A stretch of DNA of 64,000 nt from Parachlamydia acanthamoebae (lineage in GTDB: Bacteria; Chlamydiota; Chlamydiia; Chlamydiales; Parachlamydiaceae), in NCBI RefSeq assembly GCF_000875975.1, contig NZ_BAWW01000028.1:85504-149503 (forward strand), read 5' to 3'. Of the stretch, positions 38,564 to 48,290 are shown one piece after another (the first letter of the stretch is position 1; the number at the start of each line of letters is the position of its first letter). The position numbers and the translations under genes were made by a program. Below the pieces are notes generated by a model, which saw only the letters and a list, made by a program, of their open reading frames with translations, ran no database searches and was not told the DNA's origin.

Positions 38564-39589
38564 ATGGAATATAGGCAATTAGGATATTCAGGTTTTAAGG
38601 TGCCCGTTTTGAGTTTTGGAACCGCTACTTTTGGCGGAGGAACCGAATTCTTTAAAGCATGGGGAGAGACTGATGTAAAGGAAGCCTCTCGTTTAGTTGA
38701 TGTTTGCTTAGAAAGCGGAGTCAATATGTTTGATAGCGCGGACATTTATTCAAATGGCCTATCTGAAGAGGTTCTTGGGCAGGCCATTAAAGGGCGGCGA
38801 GATAAAATTCTGATTTCAACCAAAGCGACATTTCGGTTTGGTTCGGATCCAAACGATGTGGGATCCTCCCGCTATCATTTAATCAATGCGTGTGAAAACA
38901 GTCTGAAACGTCTCGGAACTGATTACATCGATCTTTATCAAATGCATGGATTTGATGCCATGACACCTGTCGAAGAAACCTTAAGTGCATTAGATAATCT
39001 CATTAAAAGTGGAAAGATTCGCTACATTGGATGCTCCAATTTTTCAGGATGGCATCTTATGAAGTCATTGGCCGTTTCAGAAAAATATGGATGGGCGCGT
39101 TATGTAGCTTATCAAGGGTATTATTCTCTAATCGGACGAGACTATGAATGGGAATTGATGCCTTTAAACTTAGATCAGAAGGTTGGCTTAACGGTCTGGA
39201 GTCCTTTAGGTTGGGGGCGATTGACAGGTAAAGTTCGTCGGGGGCAGCCCTTGCCTGCTCATAGCCGGTTGCCAGCCACTGGCGATATGGGGCCTCCAGT
39301 TGAAAATGAGTACCTCTATCATGTGGTGGACGTTCTCGATGAGATCGCGAAGGAGACGGGTAAAACAATTCCTCAGGTGGCTTTAAATTGGCTTTTACAG
39401 AGACCAACAGTAGTCAACATTATTATTGGTGCTCGCAATGAACAGCAGTTAAAAGATAATCTTGGTGCTGTGGGCTGGAATTTAACTCCTGAGCAGGTAA
39501 AAAAATTAGATGTGGCAAGTGCGCGGACTCCGATCTATCCTTATTGGCATCAAAAAGGTTTTGAGGAAAGAAATCCATCACCTGTTTAA
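38564..39589 (+). CDS. Aldo/keto reductase
   Basis: 341 residues, starting 12 bases after dacF. The catalytic tetrad can be read: Asp and Tyr in DSADIYSNGLSEEVLG, Lys in ISTKATFRFG, and His in LYQMHGFDAMTPVEE. The NADPH site near the end (IIIGARNEQQLKDNLGA) fits. The length and the VLSFGTATFGG start resemble the YghZ/Tas-like subgroup. Substrate unknown; aldehydes or glycolytic by-products are usual. Confidence 0.88.
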   Translation: MEYRQLGYSGFKVPVLSFGTATFGGGTEFFKAWGETDVKEASRLVDVCLESGVNMFDSADIYSNGLSEEVLGQAIKGRRDKILISTKATFRFGSDPNDVGSSRYHLINACENSLKRLGTDYIDLYQMHGFDAMTPVEETLSALDNLIKSGKIRYIGCSNFSGWHLMKSLAVSEKYGWARYVAYQGYYSLIGRDYEWELMPLNLDQKVGLTVWSPLGWGRLTGKVRRGQPLPAHSRLPATGDMGPPVENEYLYHVVDVLDEIAKETGKTIPQVALNWLLQRPTVVNIIIGARNEQQLKDNLGAVGWNLTPEQVKKLDVASARTPIYPYWHQKGFEERNPSPV

Positions 39590-39678
39590 TTAATTTATAA
39601 AAATTGGAGATTGTAAATTAATTGACTGAAAAGCATAGTTAAAATAAAATCGTTTCTTAAATTATTTTATTTTTAACT

Positions 39679-40902
39679 ATGCATATTGATTCATTATTTG
39701 CTACATTGCCCCATTTGGAATCACAAAATGAAACTAGTTCTAATTGTGATAAACCACGTGCTAATCTAAAAAAGAAAATTATCGCTTTTTCGAAAATTCC
39801 TTTTTTAAAAATTGCCGCTTTTTTTCAGCAAGTACACAATACTCAGATTCCTCTTAAGCTTCAGTATTTGGAATATATTGTGACCATGGCAAGTGGAGTT
39901 TTTTCCTCTTTTACCAAATTAAGTGGAATGACTAATGGATTATTAAATTTAGTAAAAAATGTGAGTCAAGCCGTTCTGGGTTTTTTGTTAAAATCCAAAT
40001 TTGTTTACCAAGTTCTTAATGCGATCAAGTTGCTACCTATTATTGCCATTCCTTTTGCAATTTATGATATCCTTGTGAATTTCATCCAAAGTATCAAAAG
40101 ACCGATTAGTGAAAAAATAGATGCTCTTCTTCAAATCGTTGCCGATGTCGGTATTATTGGGGAGTGCATAGCTACATTTGCGCATGGCTTAGAAAGAGTT
40201 GGGGCGGTTTCGTTGCACGCTATTCGATGGACAACACCCCTATTTGCGGTGAGTTTGGCCCTTTCGGTGGCAACAGCCATTGCTTATGCAAAAGGCCTTG
40301 TGGAGAGTGCTTGGACTCTACGCCAGCTTTCCAAAAAAGTTCAGTCGACCTCAGACAAAAAGCAAATCGAAGATTTTCGACCGCTCTTTGAGTATTTGGA
40401 AAATAAAAATAATCGGTTTTTAAGAAAACAGTTTAGGATAGATCCTGCGCAACTCAGGGACAAGTTAGCGACGGCCTGGAAAAATGCGCAAGAAGTACTC
40501 AAAAAATCGGAATCTACAGAACTTGAAAAACAAAAATCCGTACAGAAGCTATCAAAAATAGTGAAATCGATGAAACAGCAAACGATTTCACAGATTGCAA
40601 TTCGTTCGTTGTTAATCAGCTCTTGTCTTTTTGGTATTGTAGGCGGGTTTGTTTTGCTTTTTACTCCTGCAGCTCCTGTGGCCTATGGATTGATGGTGGG
40701 AGGTGTTACTCTCTCTCTAGTAAGCGTTGGGATTGGAATTTATTGCAATAAACGCTTTAGAAAAAATTTAAAAATTCAGCAAAAAAGTGCAGTGAAAGAA
40801 TTTGTAGAGAGACGTGTGACATGTATAAAAGGCACATGGAAAATTTGTACAACAAAGCTTTTCAACAAACGGCATCCTGCAGCTGCAGCAGCGGCCGCTT
40901 AA
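39679..40902 (+). CDS. Hypothetical multi-span membrane protein with poly-Ala end
   Basis: 407 residues. Hydrophobic segments lie near residues 50-65 (weak), 112-130 (LLPIIAIPFAIYDILV), 178-200, and 310-355 (two spans in the C-terminal part). Between them is a basic coiled region rich in Lys/Gln. The protein ends in a run of seven Ala encoded by GCA/GCG/GCC repeats. No domain is recognised; it resembles Parachlamydiaceae inclusion or effector-like hypotheticals in composition only. It ends four bases into the convergent rsmA gene. Confidence 0.6.
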   Translation: MHIDSLFATLPHLESQNETSSNCDKPRANLKKKIIAFSKIPFLKIAAFFQQVHNTQIPLKLQYLEYIVTMASGVFSSFTKLSGMTNGLLNLVKNVSQAVLGFLLKSKFVYQVLNAIKLLPIIAIPFAIYDILVNFIQSIKRPISEKIDALLQIVADVGIIGECIATFAHGLERVGAVSLHAIRWTTPLFAVSLALSVATAIAYAKGLVESAWTLRQLSKKVQSTSDKKQIEDFRPLFEYLENKNNRFLRKQFRIDPAQLRDKLATAWKNAQEVLKKSESTELEKQKSVQKLSKIVKSMKQQTISQIAIRSLLISSCLFGIVGGFVLLFTPAAPVAYGLMVGGVTLSLVSVGIGIYCNKRFRKNLKIQQKSAVKEFVERRVTCIKGTWKICTTKLFNKRHPAAAAAAA

Positions 40903-41747
40903 CCTTCTGTTTTCTTTAAAATAGCAAATAACTTCAAGTAATCATCAAGGCTCAAATCTTCTGCTCTTACGAGAGGATTTATTCCAATTCCCTCTAATGC
41001 TTGCATGACCTTTTCTGGTTCATAGATAGATTTTAAAGCACTTTTAATCATTTTTCTTCTTTGCTCAAACGCTTTTCTTGTTAGAGTAAAAAAACCTTGC
41101 TGATCAACTTGTGGTGGGGATTTCAGGTGAAGTGTCATCACTGCAGAATCGACTTTTGGAGCTGGATAAAAACACTGTTTGCCCACCTTGAAATTGTAGA
41201 CAGGATTTGAAAAAAAGTTGAGAAATAACGTAAAAGCACTAAATTCGCGCGATCCAGGCATTGCAGTAAAGCGGCGGGCGACCTCTTCTTGTACCATGAC
41301 AGTGATTGTTGAAAAATATGCATGTAAGGGGGCAAGTTCTGCTAAAATAGACGATGTTAAATGATACGGAAGATTTGCGATCACTTTAGCTTTTTTGCCA
41401 GCCTTCAATTCTTGTTTGAAGACACTCTCAATCGGAAACTTCAAGATATCTTCACAATGCACTTGCAGGGTCTGAGCGGGTGTTTGCAAACGAATCAGTG
41501 CTTCCGCTAACTGATTGTCTTTTTCCACAGCAATGACTTGAGCTCCTGTTTCAAGCAAGCATTCGGTAAGTGAGCCAGGGCCTGGGCCAATTTCAAGGAT
41601 CACATCATCCGACGAGGCTGCGGCTGTCGCTGCGATTTTCCTGATAATGTTTCCATCGATTAAAAAATTTTGCGACAAGCCTTTCTTCGGTCGAATCCCC
41701 AAAGAATTCAAAAAAGCAAATAATTCATTTGGTTTATACAGCGGCAT
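40899..41747 (-). CDS. rsmA: 16S rRNA (adenine1518-N6/adenine1519-N6)-dimethyltransferase
   Basis: 282 residues. The start carries KKGLSQNFLIDGNII, the N-terminal KsgA mark, then the SAM motif I VILEIGPGPGSLTECLLE and the catalytic NLPYHLTSSIL. The C-terminal domain has AFEQRRKMIKSALKS, which binds the ribosome. It dimethylates two adenines in helix 45 of 16S rRNA. A SurA-like gene lies nine bases upstream in the same direction, as in Chlamydia (recalled). Confidence 0.96.
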   Translation of the reverse strand: MPLYKPNELFAFLNSLGIRPKKGLSQNFLIDGNIIRKIAATAAASSDDVILEIGPGPGSLTECLLETGAQVIAVEKDNQLAEALIRLQTPAQTLQVHCEDILKFPIESVFKQELKAGKKAKVIANLPYHLTSSILAELAPLHAYFSTITVMVQEEVARRFTAMPGSREFSAFTLFLNFFSNPVYNFKVGKQCFYPAPKVDSAVMTLHLKSPPQVDQQGFFTLTRKAFEQRRKMIKSALKSIYEPEKVMQALEGIGINPLVRAEDLSLDDYLKLFAILKKTEG

Positions 41748-41756
41748 AAATCACAA

Positions 41757-42821
41757 CTAGTTTAAAGAAAAGGGTTCAAAATCTGCAGGGAGTGTTTCAC
41801 GTGCATTGATTTTATCGACGCCAAAATGGGCTCTTAGCCTTTCTAAATACGAAGCTGTTTCCTTGCTAATCGCTTCATCAGTCAAATAACTTTTAATCTC
41901 GTCTTTAACTTCATCAAACGGAGGTGCTCCTCCTGGATTCATCGAGTCCAAATAAAATAAACGATAGACAGTTGATTTCGTCGCGCGACTTTTTTGGGCT
42001 ATAGGTTTGCTGTAATTACCGGGAGAAAGTGTCGCTAGAATTTGTTTATTCTCATCCGAGACTTCGTTTTCCATGTGGGAGAACTTGGTCGAAACGTTTA
42101 CTTGAGCGATGTTATCGCCTAGCCATTTCTTCAGATTATCCTGCAGCGTTTCAATTTTGACTGGAGTTTTTTGGAGCTGTTGATAAATCTGATTGGCAAT
42201 CTTTGCGCCTTTCTCGTCCTGCTCATCCCGAACAGAAATCATGTAATATGTCCATTCCTTGGGGCGAACGTTTTCTTTGGCATATTGCTCATAAGCCGTT
42301 TGAATGGCTTGCGGGGTGGCCTGCGCTTGTGCTTTGGTATTTACGCGATAGTAAAGCATACGGCGAATAATAATATCACCCTTGATTGAATTCCAAGCTT
42401 CATCGTAAGTAAGGCCGGCTCTATCGAGATTGTGAATAATGTCTGGACCAAATATTTCTTCCATCTCCTGTCGAACGTCGCCATTTGTCAAAGGAAGTTT
42501 CATCTCTTCCGCATCAGCCATGACCAGTTCTTTATCTATCAGATCCTGTAGAACATCGCTCCAGTTTGTTTGATAAAATTGAAGCCTTGCAGGGACTGAA
42601 GAGGCGTATTCAGGGAAATTGCGGTAAAAAACAATATCCATTTTTTTCATCACGTCCATGACTGTAATGATCTTTCCATTGGTAGTGGCAAGAACACGGT
42701 TATTCACATGAATTTTTTCTGGTTGACTTCTGAAAAGAGAAGGCTCTGCTGCTAGAGGAATGGTTGAAGAAAGTGCAGCAAAAGCAACAAGAAAATGGAG
42801 AACTTTTTTTGGAATCATCAT
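41757..42821 (-). CDS. SurA-like periplasmic chaperone / peptidyl-prolyl isomerase
   Basis: 354 residues with a signal peptide (residues 1-25, cleaved near PLAAEP). The SurA N-terminal pattern is seen in VLATTNGKIITVMDVMKKMD and VLQDLIDKELVMADAEE, then a helical region and one parvulin-like domain (residues about 190-290) without the full set of parvulin catalytic residues. The C-terminal helix (VKDEIKSYLTDEAISKETASYLERL) closes the chaperone core, as in SurA. It probably escorts outer-membrane proteins. Two adjacent ATGs (42821 and 42818) are possible. Confidence 0.8.
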   Translation of the reverse strand: MMIPKKVLHFLVAFAALSSTIPLAAEPSLFRSQPEKIHVNNRVLATTNGKIITVMDVMKKMDIVFYRNFPEYASSVPARLQFYQTNWSDVLQDLIDKELVMADAEEMKLPLTNGDVRQEMEEIFGPDIIHNLDRAGLTYDEAWNSIKGDIIIRRMLYYRVNTKAQAQATPQAIQTAYEQYAKENVRPKEWTYYMISVRDEQDEKGAKIANQIYQQLQKTPVKIETLQDNLKKWLGDNIAQVNVSTKFSHMENEVSDENKQILATLSPGNYSKPIAQKSRATKSTVYRLFYLDSMNPGGAPPFDEVKDEIKSYLTDEAISKETASYLERLRAHFGVDKINARETLPADFEPFSLN

Positions 42822-43091
42822 ATTAAGACAGCCATAATGTTAAGAACGATTAATTTTGAGAAATCATTATAAGCGAATAAAGCTTTATTGAGAAGTAGCG
42901 TCTTAAAGAAGGGAGAATTTTGTCCATTTAAAGAAAGAAATAGACGTAGGGTGTCTTATGGAATTTATTTTAATTTGTTTGAGTAAAAATAAATGATTAT
43001 TTTAACTTGGCGGCATTCTTTTTCAAATTCGCGGTGACTGCAAAAAGGAATACTCAACCAAAAACTAGGGACTATTACAAAAAATAATAAC

Positions 43092-44815
43092 GTGTTGATC
43101 GGAATATTGCTTGGATTTGGATCACAAAATTCTTTGCTAGGAAGCCGTTGCGATTTCATTGATAGTCTTTATTGGACCTCTGCAAAATGTCCCCAAAAAG
43201 CTTCGGTTTTTTTTGAATCATCAGATTTATTTTACTCATTTCAGGAAGACAATGATCTGTTTTCAAGCGTAGAGCAGTCAGCTGAACCCAGCCTAGGTTA
43301 TAGAACATATGAAGACGAAGAAAAAGATCTTTCTCAAATATTAGGTGGAAGTTCAGATTCACTAGAAAATTATGCCCCACGCTTCATTTGTGGCATGGAT
43401 CCTTCACTTGAAGAAAGTAAAAGCTTAATAAAAAGTTATGAGAATACACAAATAAATGTGCATAAGCTTTTGCAGTCTGAAAAATTTTTAGAAAAAGTTC
43501 TTGCTAGATATGGTTTTAAAGCCAATTGAATAAAAGATGAGAGTTTGGATATTTCTTTTTATGACTTTAACGAAGAAGAGAAGCTCTGTATGGCTCAATT
43601 GGTTGCTTCATGCTTATGGGAGCATCTTGAACAACCAATTCGTGAAAATTTAGATGCTTTTTTGGAAGGAATCAAAGAAGCAGAAGAGGCTTTGGTGGCA
43701 CTATCCTCATATAAACAGTTTAAAAGGCGCATTGAAGACGCCTTATTTTGTGTAGAACAAAAATGGAAAGCGAAACAAGCTCTAAAAAAGAGGCTGATGC
43801 ATTTTTTGAGACTCTTGCTAAACGACAGGAGTGCAAATCGATTGTTCCTCAAAAGCTTTACTACCAAACTTTAGAAGAAGGACAAGGAGAGAAGATCATT
43901 ACTCCAAAAAGCTTGGATGTGCTCATGCATTATTTCATATCAAAACCGAATGGGGACGTTGTGGCTAATACCTATGCCTTGCTCCAACCATCCAAGTTGA
44001 ATTTATCAGAAATGATTCCTGGTTTTGGACATGGCGTTTTGGGAATGAAAGTTGGAGAAAAGCGAAAACTTTTTATTCATCCAAATGTAGGTTATGGTAT
44101 GCGTGCAAATTTTGATGGTGGAGTTTATTTTGTTGCAGAGGTGGAATTACTGGACGTAGAAAATTCCACAGAATCGCTCCCTCCGCTTATAGAAGAAGAA
44201 TGTCCTAAAGACATAGCAGAAATGACGGAAGAGGACTATCGAAGGGTCCAAAAGTTGCATTACCACGATATAGGATATGTAAACTGAGCTTTTTTTAGAC
44301 ATTATGATGAACTGTATACTTTCAAAAATGTTGAAAAGCATTTAAGAAGTTTTTTAGAAGGGAAAAGGCCTTTTGAGATGAACAATCCTAAAATGAAAGA
44401 GCTGTTGCATAGGCTATCGTGGAATATCTATCAGAAACAACATCAACGAGAATGTGAAGCAGCAACTTAGTATTTTCTAAAATTTGATACGGATCGAGAT
44501 CCCTGTTTACTCACTTTAAATAAAGAGCGTCTTTATTATCGAAAAATAAAGGAAGGTAATGGGGAAATACTCAAGCGAGAAGATATTCCATTATTGAACT
44601 ATCAAATTCGCCTTCGGAATGGTGAGGTTGTATTCGATAAAGTAGATTTAAAAAGAGCGATTCGAGGATTCAAAGAAGGTCTAGTAGGGCGAAAAATTGG
44701 GGAAAAAGGCATTCTATACATTCATCCAGAGTGGGGATATCAAGATTTTTTTATGACACCTTATGCAGATAAACTTCTGGAAGTTAATTTTGAAGTGATG
44801 GGGTTAATTGAGTAA
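43092..44815 (+). pseudogene. Broken tandem-FKBP (Mip-like) gene
   Basis: The segments join as one former gene of about 570 codons. The first frame opens at a GTG at 43092, stops at TGA 43527-43529, and continues in the same frame to about 43765. Loss of one A in the run at 43759-43763 then shifts the frame into 43748-44287, which encodes an FKBP domain. The stop TGA 44285-44287 and a TAG at 44468-44470 both interrupt the same frame that continues to 44815 and encodes a second FKBP domain. The N-terminal helical part (EALVALSSYKQF) fits the dimerisation region of Mip proteins. Either domain could still be translated alone, but the whole protein cannot. Confidence 0.72.
43748..44287 (+). CDS. 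FKBP-type peptidyl-prolyl isomerase domain, surviving fragment
   Basis: Longest intact piece of the broken gene above. It carries a linker plus an FKBP fold: LYYQTLEEGQGEKI, VLMHYFISKPNGDVVANTY, LSEMIPGFGHGVLGMKVGEKR, FIHPNVGYG, and FVAEVELLDVE. These match the Mip-type FKBP pattern with the VGxGxPG..GL and YGxxG-like loops. An initiator would have to be the TTG at 43748 or ATG at 43763, with no ribosome site, so expression is doubtful. Confidence 0.5.
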   Translation: MCRTKMESETSSKKEADAFFETLAKRQECKSIVPQKLYYQTLEEGQGEKIITPKSLDVLMHYFISKPNGDVVANTYALLQPSKLNLSEMIPGFGHGVLGMKVGEKRKLFIHPNVGYGMRANFDGGVYFVAEVELLDVENSTESLPPLIEEECPKDIAEMTEEDYRRVQKLHYHDIGYVN

Positions 44816-44946
44816 TCTACAAGAAGTAAAAGAGGAATTAGTATATCAAGCTTTTGCTTGTCAAATAACTAATGGCGTGTTTTATTTTTACTTTTATTGA
44901 TCGATTTGTATAATTTACGCTTTAATTCTAAAGCTTAAAGGATAAA

Positions 44947-45714
44947 ATGAATCATTTTATGAATCTATCAATTGCTGTATTTCCCTCATTAATTCCTCTA
45001 ACCTCAAATGGGATTTTTGCATGGCGCTTGCGTTTTCAAGAAGATACAAGAGTTCTACCCACAAATAAAAGACAATCTTTAGAAGCAAAAGTACAAGCAT
45101 TAGCAGATAAATTAAAAATCACAAAAAATTTAGAAATTGTTGAAATAAGAGGTTTAGGGAATATTGCTCAGGCAATGGGAAATACAATTTTTCCAGGAAA
45201 AGCAGGAATCGCAATTGATCCAGAGGCTTTTGCTTATATGAGTGAATACACTCAGGAATTTATTCTTGCGCATGAAATTTCCCATATAAAACATAATGAT
45301 ACTCTTACCCTTTTTTTGGCTCAGGGATTCGTTGGTATCATCACAACTCTTGCTTTAGCTAAATTATTTCCTGCAACAGCCAAAATTTCTCTTAAGTCTT
45401 TTTTTTCACCTGCTTCTTCCTTAGGAATGATCACTGGAATTGCAGGGCTAGCCCTATTCTCCCATTGGAGAGAAAAACAGGCAGATAAAACAGCTTTTTC
45501 TATTTGCTCCGATCAAGCAAGGTATGCTGCAATCAAGTTTTTTAAAGAGATGCAAGAGGGCAATCTTTATGATAGAAATTGTGATGATGATTCACAGCTG
45601 ACTTCATTGTTTGTAAAAATACTGATCTCTCCCGAAGGGGATAATCGCTTGGATTTTTTTCATCCCTCGCTTCAATCTAGAATTGACTGTTTAAATGACC
45701 TTATTCCCATTTAA
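44947..45714 (+). CDS. M48-family metalloprotease
   Basis: 255 residues. The zinc motif is His109-Glu-x-x-His113 in FILAHEISHIKHND, and the third ligand is probably the Glu of REKQADKTAF after a hydrophobic segment (residues 120-180). This is the M48 layout (Ste24/HtpX-like), with one or two membrane spans around residues 118-175. The N-terminal 40 residues are hydrophobic. The protein is shorter than HtpX but has the family core. Likely a membrane protein quality-control or envelope protease. Confidence 0.8.
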   Translation: MNHFMNLSIAVFPSLIPLTSNGIFAWRLRFQEDTRVLPTNKRQSLEAKVQALADKLKITKNLEIVEIRGLGNIAQAMGNTIFPGKAGIAIDPEAFAYMSEYTQEFILAHEISHIKHNDTLTLFLAQGFVGIITTLALAKLFPATAKISLKSFFSPASSLGMITGIAGLALFSHWREKQADKTAFSICSDQARYAAIKFFKEMQEGNLYDRNCDDDSQLTSLFVKILISPEGDNRLDFFHPSLQSRIDCLNDLIPI

Positions 45715-45859
45715 TATGAAGTGGGCCAATTTGTAATGCTACTATCTCTGACTTGAAGATGTTTAATTATTTCATTTCACATTCAACACCACCACGCCAT
45801 GTAACTGATCTCCCTGCTTTGAAATGGAGCATTATTTTTTTTGTCTTCTATTTTGAAAG

Positions 45860-46110
45860 ATGCCAAGAAAAAGATAATTATTTAGCTTTTATGATTTTCC
45901 AGGCATTGGCAACATATAAGAAAAACGAGTTCAATTGAATCAACCGAGGCTCCGCACATGACAAATTAAAGGCTGTGGATCCAGAATAGCACGTTTGTCA
46001 TGCTTTACAAGCTTTCGATGAAAGCACAAAAGCGATAGCGTAAAGGTCATGAGTTGATTAGCAAACTAATTTTAGGTGTGCAATTTAAAGATGGGGAACA
46101 AGTCTTTAAT
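45860..46110 (+). mobile_element. IS256-family transposase relic 1
   Basis: Broken frames preserve C-terminal marks of Mutator-type (IS256) transposases: LAFYDFPG, then (after a shift) an SIES-like piece, FVMLYKLSMKAQKR, and GHELISKLILGVQFKDGEQ at 46043-46102. The normal element reads LAFYDFP..HW..IRTTNPIES..MxxKL..A..GHEL..VI.GV.F.DG. Several stops and shifts show it is dead. It lies before cassette copy 1. The short frame 45753-45938 belongs to this relic. Confidence 0.75.
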
Positions 46111-46485
46111 ATAAAAATACAGTTTAATTTTCAAAAAGTTGGATGTTTTATTAGATGTTCAAAACACAGCTTTTGACAATATTTCTGAAAAGTGATCGAT
46201 ACCTTTAACTAACTCACCTTTAATATGAAGAGGAGTAAACAAATTATTTCATTTTTATTGAGTAGGTCTTTTCCTCGATGGTCTCGTCAAGAAGAAGTAC
46301 TTGTCCAGTATCTTATTCGATTCTTCGAATTTTGGTTTAATGTGCTTTCAAAGAAAGAGAAAAATCTAGTGATTTTGTCATAGTTAATCACCATCAAATA
46401 GATCCAAAAGACTTGTTGCTACGGTTTGAATAAGATTTTACTTTAATGCGATAAGTTTTATCAAACTATTTTTGCTCGTCTGTGT
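46111..46485. other. Non-coding/relic stretch before cassette 1
   Basis: No intact gene. One piece at about 46278-46383 reads as PRWSRQEEVLVQYLIRFFEFW and onward before stops, so it is probably a fragment of another lost gene. The rest shows only stop-rich frames. Confidence 0.45.
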
Positions 46486-46615
46486 AGAGAAAGTCGGTTA
46501 TGAAGAACATTGAGATCGCATCCTTACTATCTTTTTTGCAGAAAGAAAATGACTTAAAAAAATATTTACTATCTATCCGATATTAGATAAAAGATGTTTT
46601 TACAAAGGAGATAGC

Positions 46616-47320
46616 ATGATGAAGTCTTTTTTTTATGTGTTTTTAAGCTGTATAACAGCTTGTTTTTTTCTGATACATCCTATCACAATTCAGGCTAATG
46701 AATCTCATAATGAGGACAAATACACAGAAGTTTATGAAGAGGATTCGGACGAGGATGTTTGCGATAATACTTGCGAACTTCCAAGAACAAACATTAAAAA
46801 ATATTTGCTTAGTGCTGCTCTTTTAGCTGCAGCGACTGGTGTTGGTACATATTACATTGGCAGAGATAGTAAAGATCCCGATATAAAAGTAGTTAAACCC
46901 GTAAATCCTGTTTGTCCTGACTGTCCAACGGATTGTGCGTGTCCAAGTTGTCCGGATTGTCCTACCTGTCCTCCCGAAAGACTTGATGATCTGCTGAGAG
47001 TCCGCTTTATTTTCCTTGGCGATACGATTGGCAACAATACAATTGAGATATCTTTTGCTTTTGTTGATCCGAACGGAAACTATTATAATAATAGTGTCAC
47101 ATTGGTTCCTAATCAAGCTACCGTGACTGTTTCTACACGGCTATTTCCGTTAGCAGGGATTTGGAGAATTATTATTATCGGAATAAATGGGCAATCGCCT
47201 GTTTCTCAACCGGTGCTTAATATAAACGTTTCTACAGATACTCTCGGAACTCTTGTCGATCAGGTATTTAATACAATAAATCCCGGAAACACAAGGACTA
47301 TTAATTTTACAATTCCTTAG
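46616..47320 (+). CDS. Exported Cys-Pro tract protein, cassette member 1 (copy 1)
   Basis: 234 residues. The ATG follows AAAGGAG; the Met is doubled (MMKSFFYV). A signal peptide covers residues 1-27, an acidic part with two Cys follows (residues 34-56), then a hydrophobic span (residues 63-81). Next is a Cys-Pro tract at residues 98-120 with repeated CPxC units (eight Cys), then an about 105-residue strand-rich domain (residues 126-234), possibly Ig-like, with FVDPNGNYYNNSVTL and IWRIIIIGINGQSPVSQPV. Copies 2 and 3 have exactly the same length, so this is a maintained gene. I do not recognise the family. Disulfide-rich envelope localisation is inferred. Confidence 0.75.
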   Translation: MMKSFFYVFLSCITACFFLIHPITIQANESHNEDKYTEVYEEDSDEDVCDNTCELPRTNIKKYLLSAALLAAATGVGTYYIGRDSKDPDIKVVKPVNPVCPDCPTDCACPSCPDCPTCPPERLDDLLRVRFIFLGDTIGNNTIEISFAFVDPNGNYYNNSVTLVPNQATVTVSTRLFPLAGIWRIIIIGINGQSPVSQPVLNINVSTDTLGTLVDQVFNTINPGNTRTINFTIP

Positions 47321-47337
47321 CCATAATAGGAGCTTGA

Positions 47338-47758
47338 ATGAAAAATTTTTTTCCACTTTTAAAAGGACTATTTTTTTCTAGTTTACTACGCCTATACCCT
47401 TTTGCTATTTTTTTTGTGACTTGTCCATGTCCGACATGTCCAACGTGTCCTGGTACTGCAGTATATATATGAACCATTGCTGTTGAAGTAACGTTAGTAT
47501 CCGACCCTGATGTTATATACAACTAATGGGAGTATCGCAACCGCGATACTATCTGCAGGAAATTCGACAACTCTCTCTTATGGGTCTAGTACATTTCCGC
47601 AGGGAGAGTGTGAAATTATTGCAACACCGATTAATGCGACGACAGGATCTGCGGTACTAGACTATGTCGTTCATCTGGATAATGGAGTCTCTTATTCATT
47701 TCCTGATGTTACGTTAGCAGTTGGGGCATCCTCTTTCACAGGTTTTCATGTTCCGTGA
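47338..47758 (+). pseudogene. Cassette member 2, copy 1, inactivated
   Basis: ATG at 47338 after GGAG gives a signal peptide and a short CP tract, then a TGA at 47470-47472 in place of the LGS codons of other copies. An 11-base deletion after GATGTT shifts the frame again; the last 83 codons (from 47510) are intact in the new frame. The gene is 29 bases shorter than copies 2 and 3, which equals two missing CPT units (18) plus 11. The remaining 3' frame keeps the same strand-rich domain. Confidence 0.85.
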
Positions 47759-47861
47759 TTAAAGGATATAAGCCATAGGCTTCTTAAAGTTGTGTGAGAT
47801 GAAAAAAACGCGCGCATCTCTAAAATGTTTTTTATGATAAAAACTAAATGAGATTGTGCTC

Positions 47862-48290
47862 ATGAAGTATTCTCACTTTTCTTCAGAAAAAATGTCATCA
47901 ATAAATGAACAAAATAATCCTTTCGAAGAAATTTCTCGCAAAGCGAATCAGGAATTGTTGCAATAAGCTATTGAACTTAAAGTACAAGGGGAATTTAGCT
48001 CTCTTAAGAGCCCTAGAGGCAATTTTGGGAGAAACTGCTAAGGACTATCGCCTACAAACATCTTTATATCATTTGGCTCAAAAGTAATTTGTTCACAAAA
48101 AGTACGTTTGGATATGGGCTGATCAGATTTATTTTAACATTCGTTTAGAAGATGATCAACCCCATTCTGTTTTTTTAGAGCATGGAAGTAAAGAACTTAT
48201 CATAATTCATGTAGGGCATCGAGGTCAAAGCTTGCTCTTGGAGGTGCACTTGATTTTTGAGCAGTTTAAAGATGGGAAGATGTTTTTTGT
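47862..48290 (+). mobile_element. IS256-family transposase relic 2
   Basis: From the ATG at 47862 the frame gives MKYSHFSSEKMSS, then NPFEEISRKANQELLQ, TAA in place of Gln, AIELKVQGEF, later a GLSPTNIF-like piece and, in another frame, IWADQIYFNIRLEDDQ near 48110-48165. It ends with FEQFKDGKM. These are consecutive blocks of IS256-type transposases with an internal deletion and several stops. It lies between cassette copies 1 and 2. The short frame 47905-48087 belongs to it. Confidence 0.8.

Larger units (their letters stand above)
46486..47792. repeat. Cassette copy 1 of a triplicated two-gene unit
   Basis: Starts with the shared leader AGAGAAAGTCGGTTATGAA and ends near the shared TTAAAGGAT(A/C)TAAGCCATAGG tail. 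The copies are very similar to units at 48292 and 50583. The second gene in this copy is broken. Confidence 0.8.

Noticed and set aside
45753..45938. Short frame of 61 codons as a gene
   Set aside because: It is part of the IS256 relic (contains the YLAF block) with no ribosome site.
47905..48087. Short frame of 60 codons as a gene
   Set aside because: It contains ILGETAKDY in the order of IS256 transposases and lies inside relic 2.
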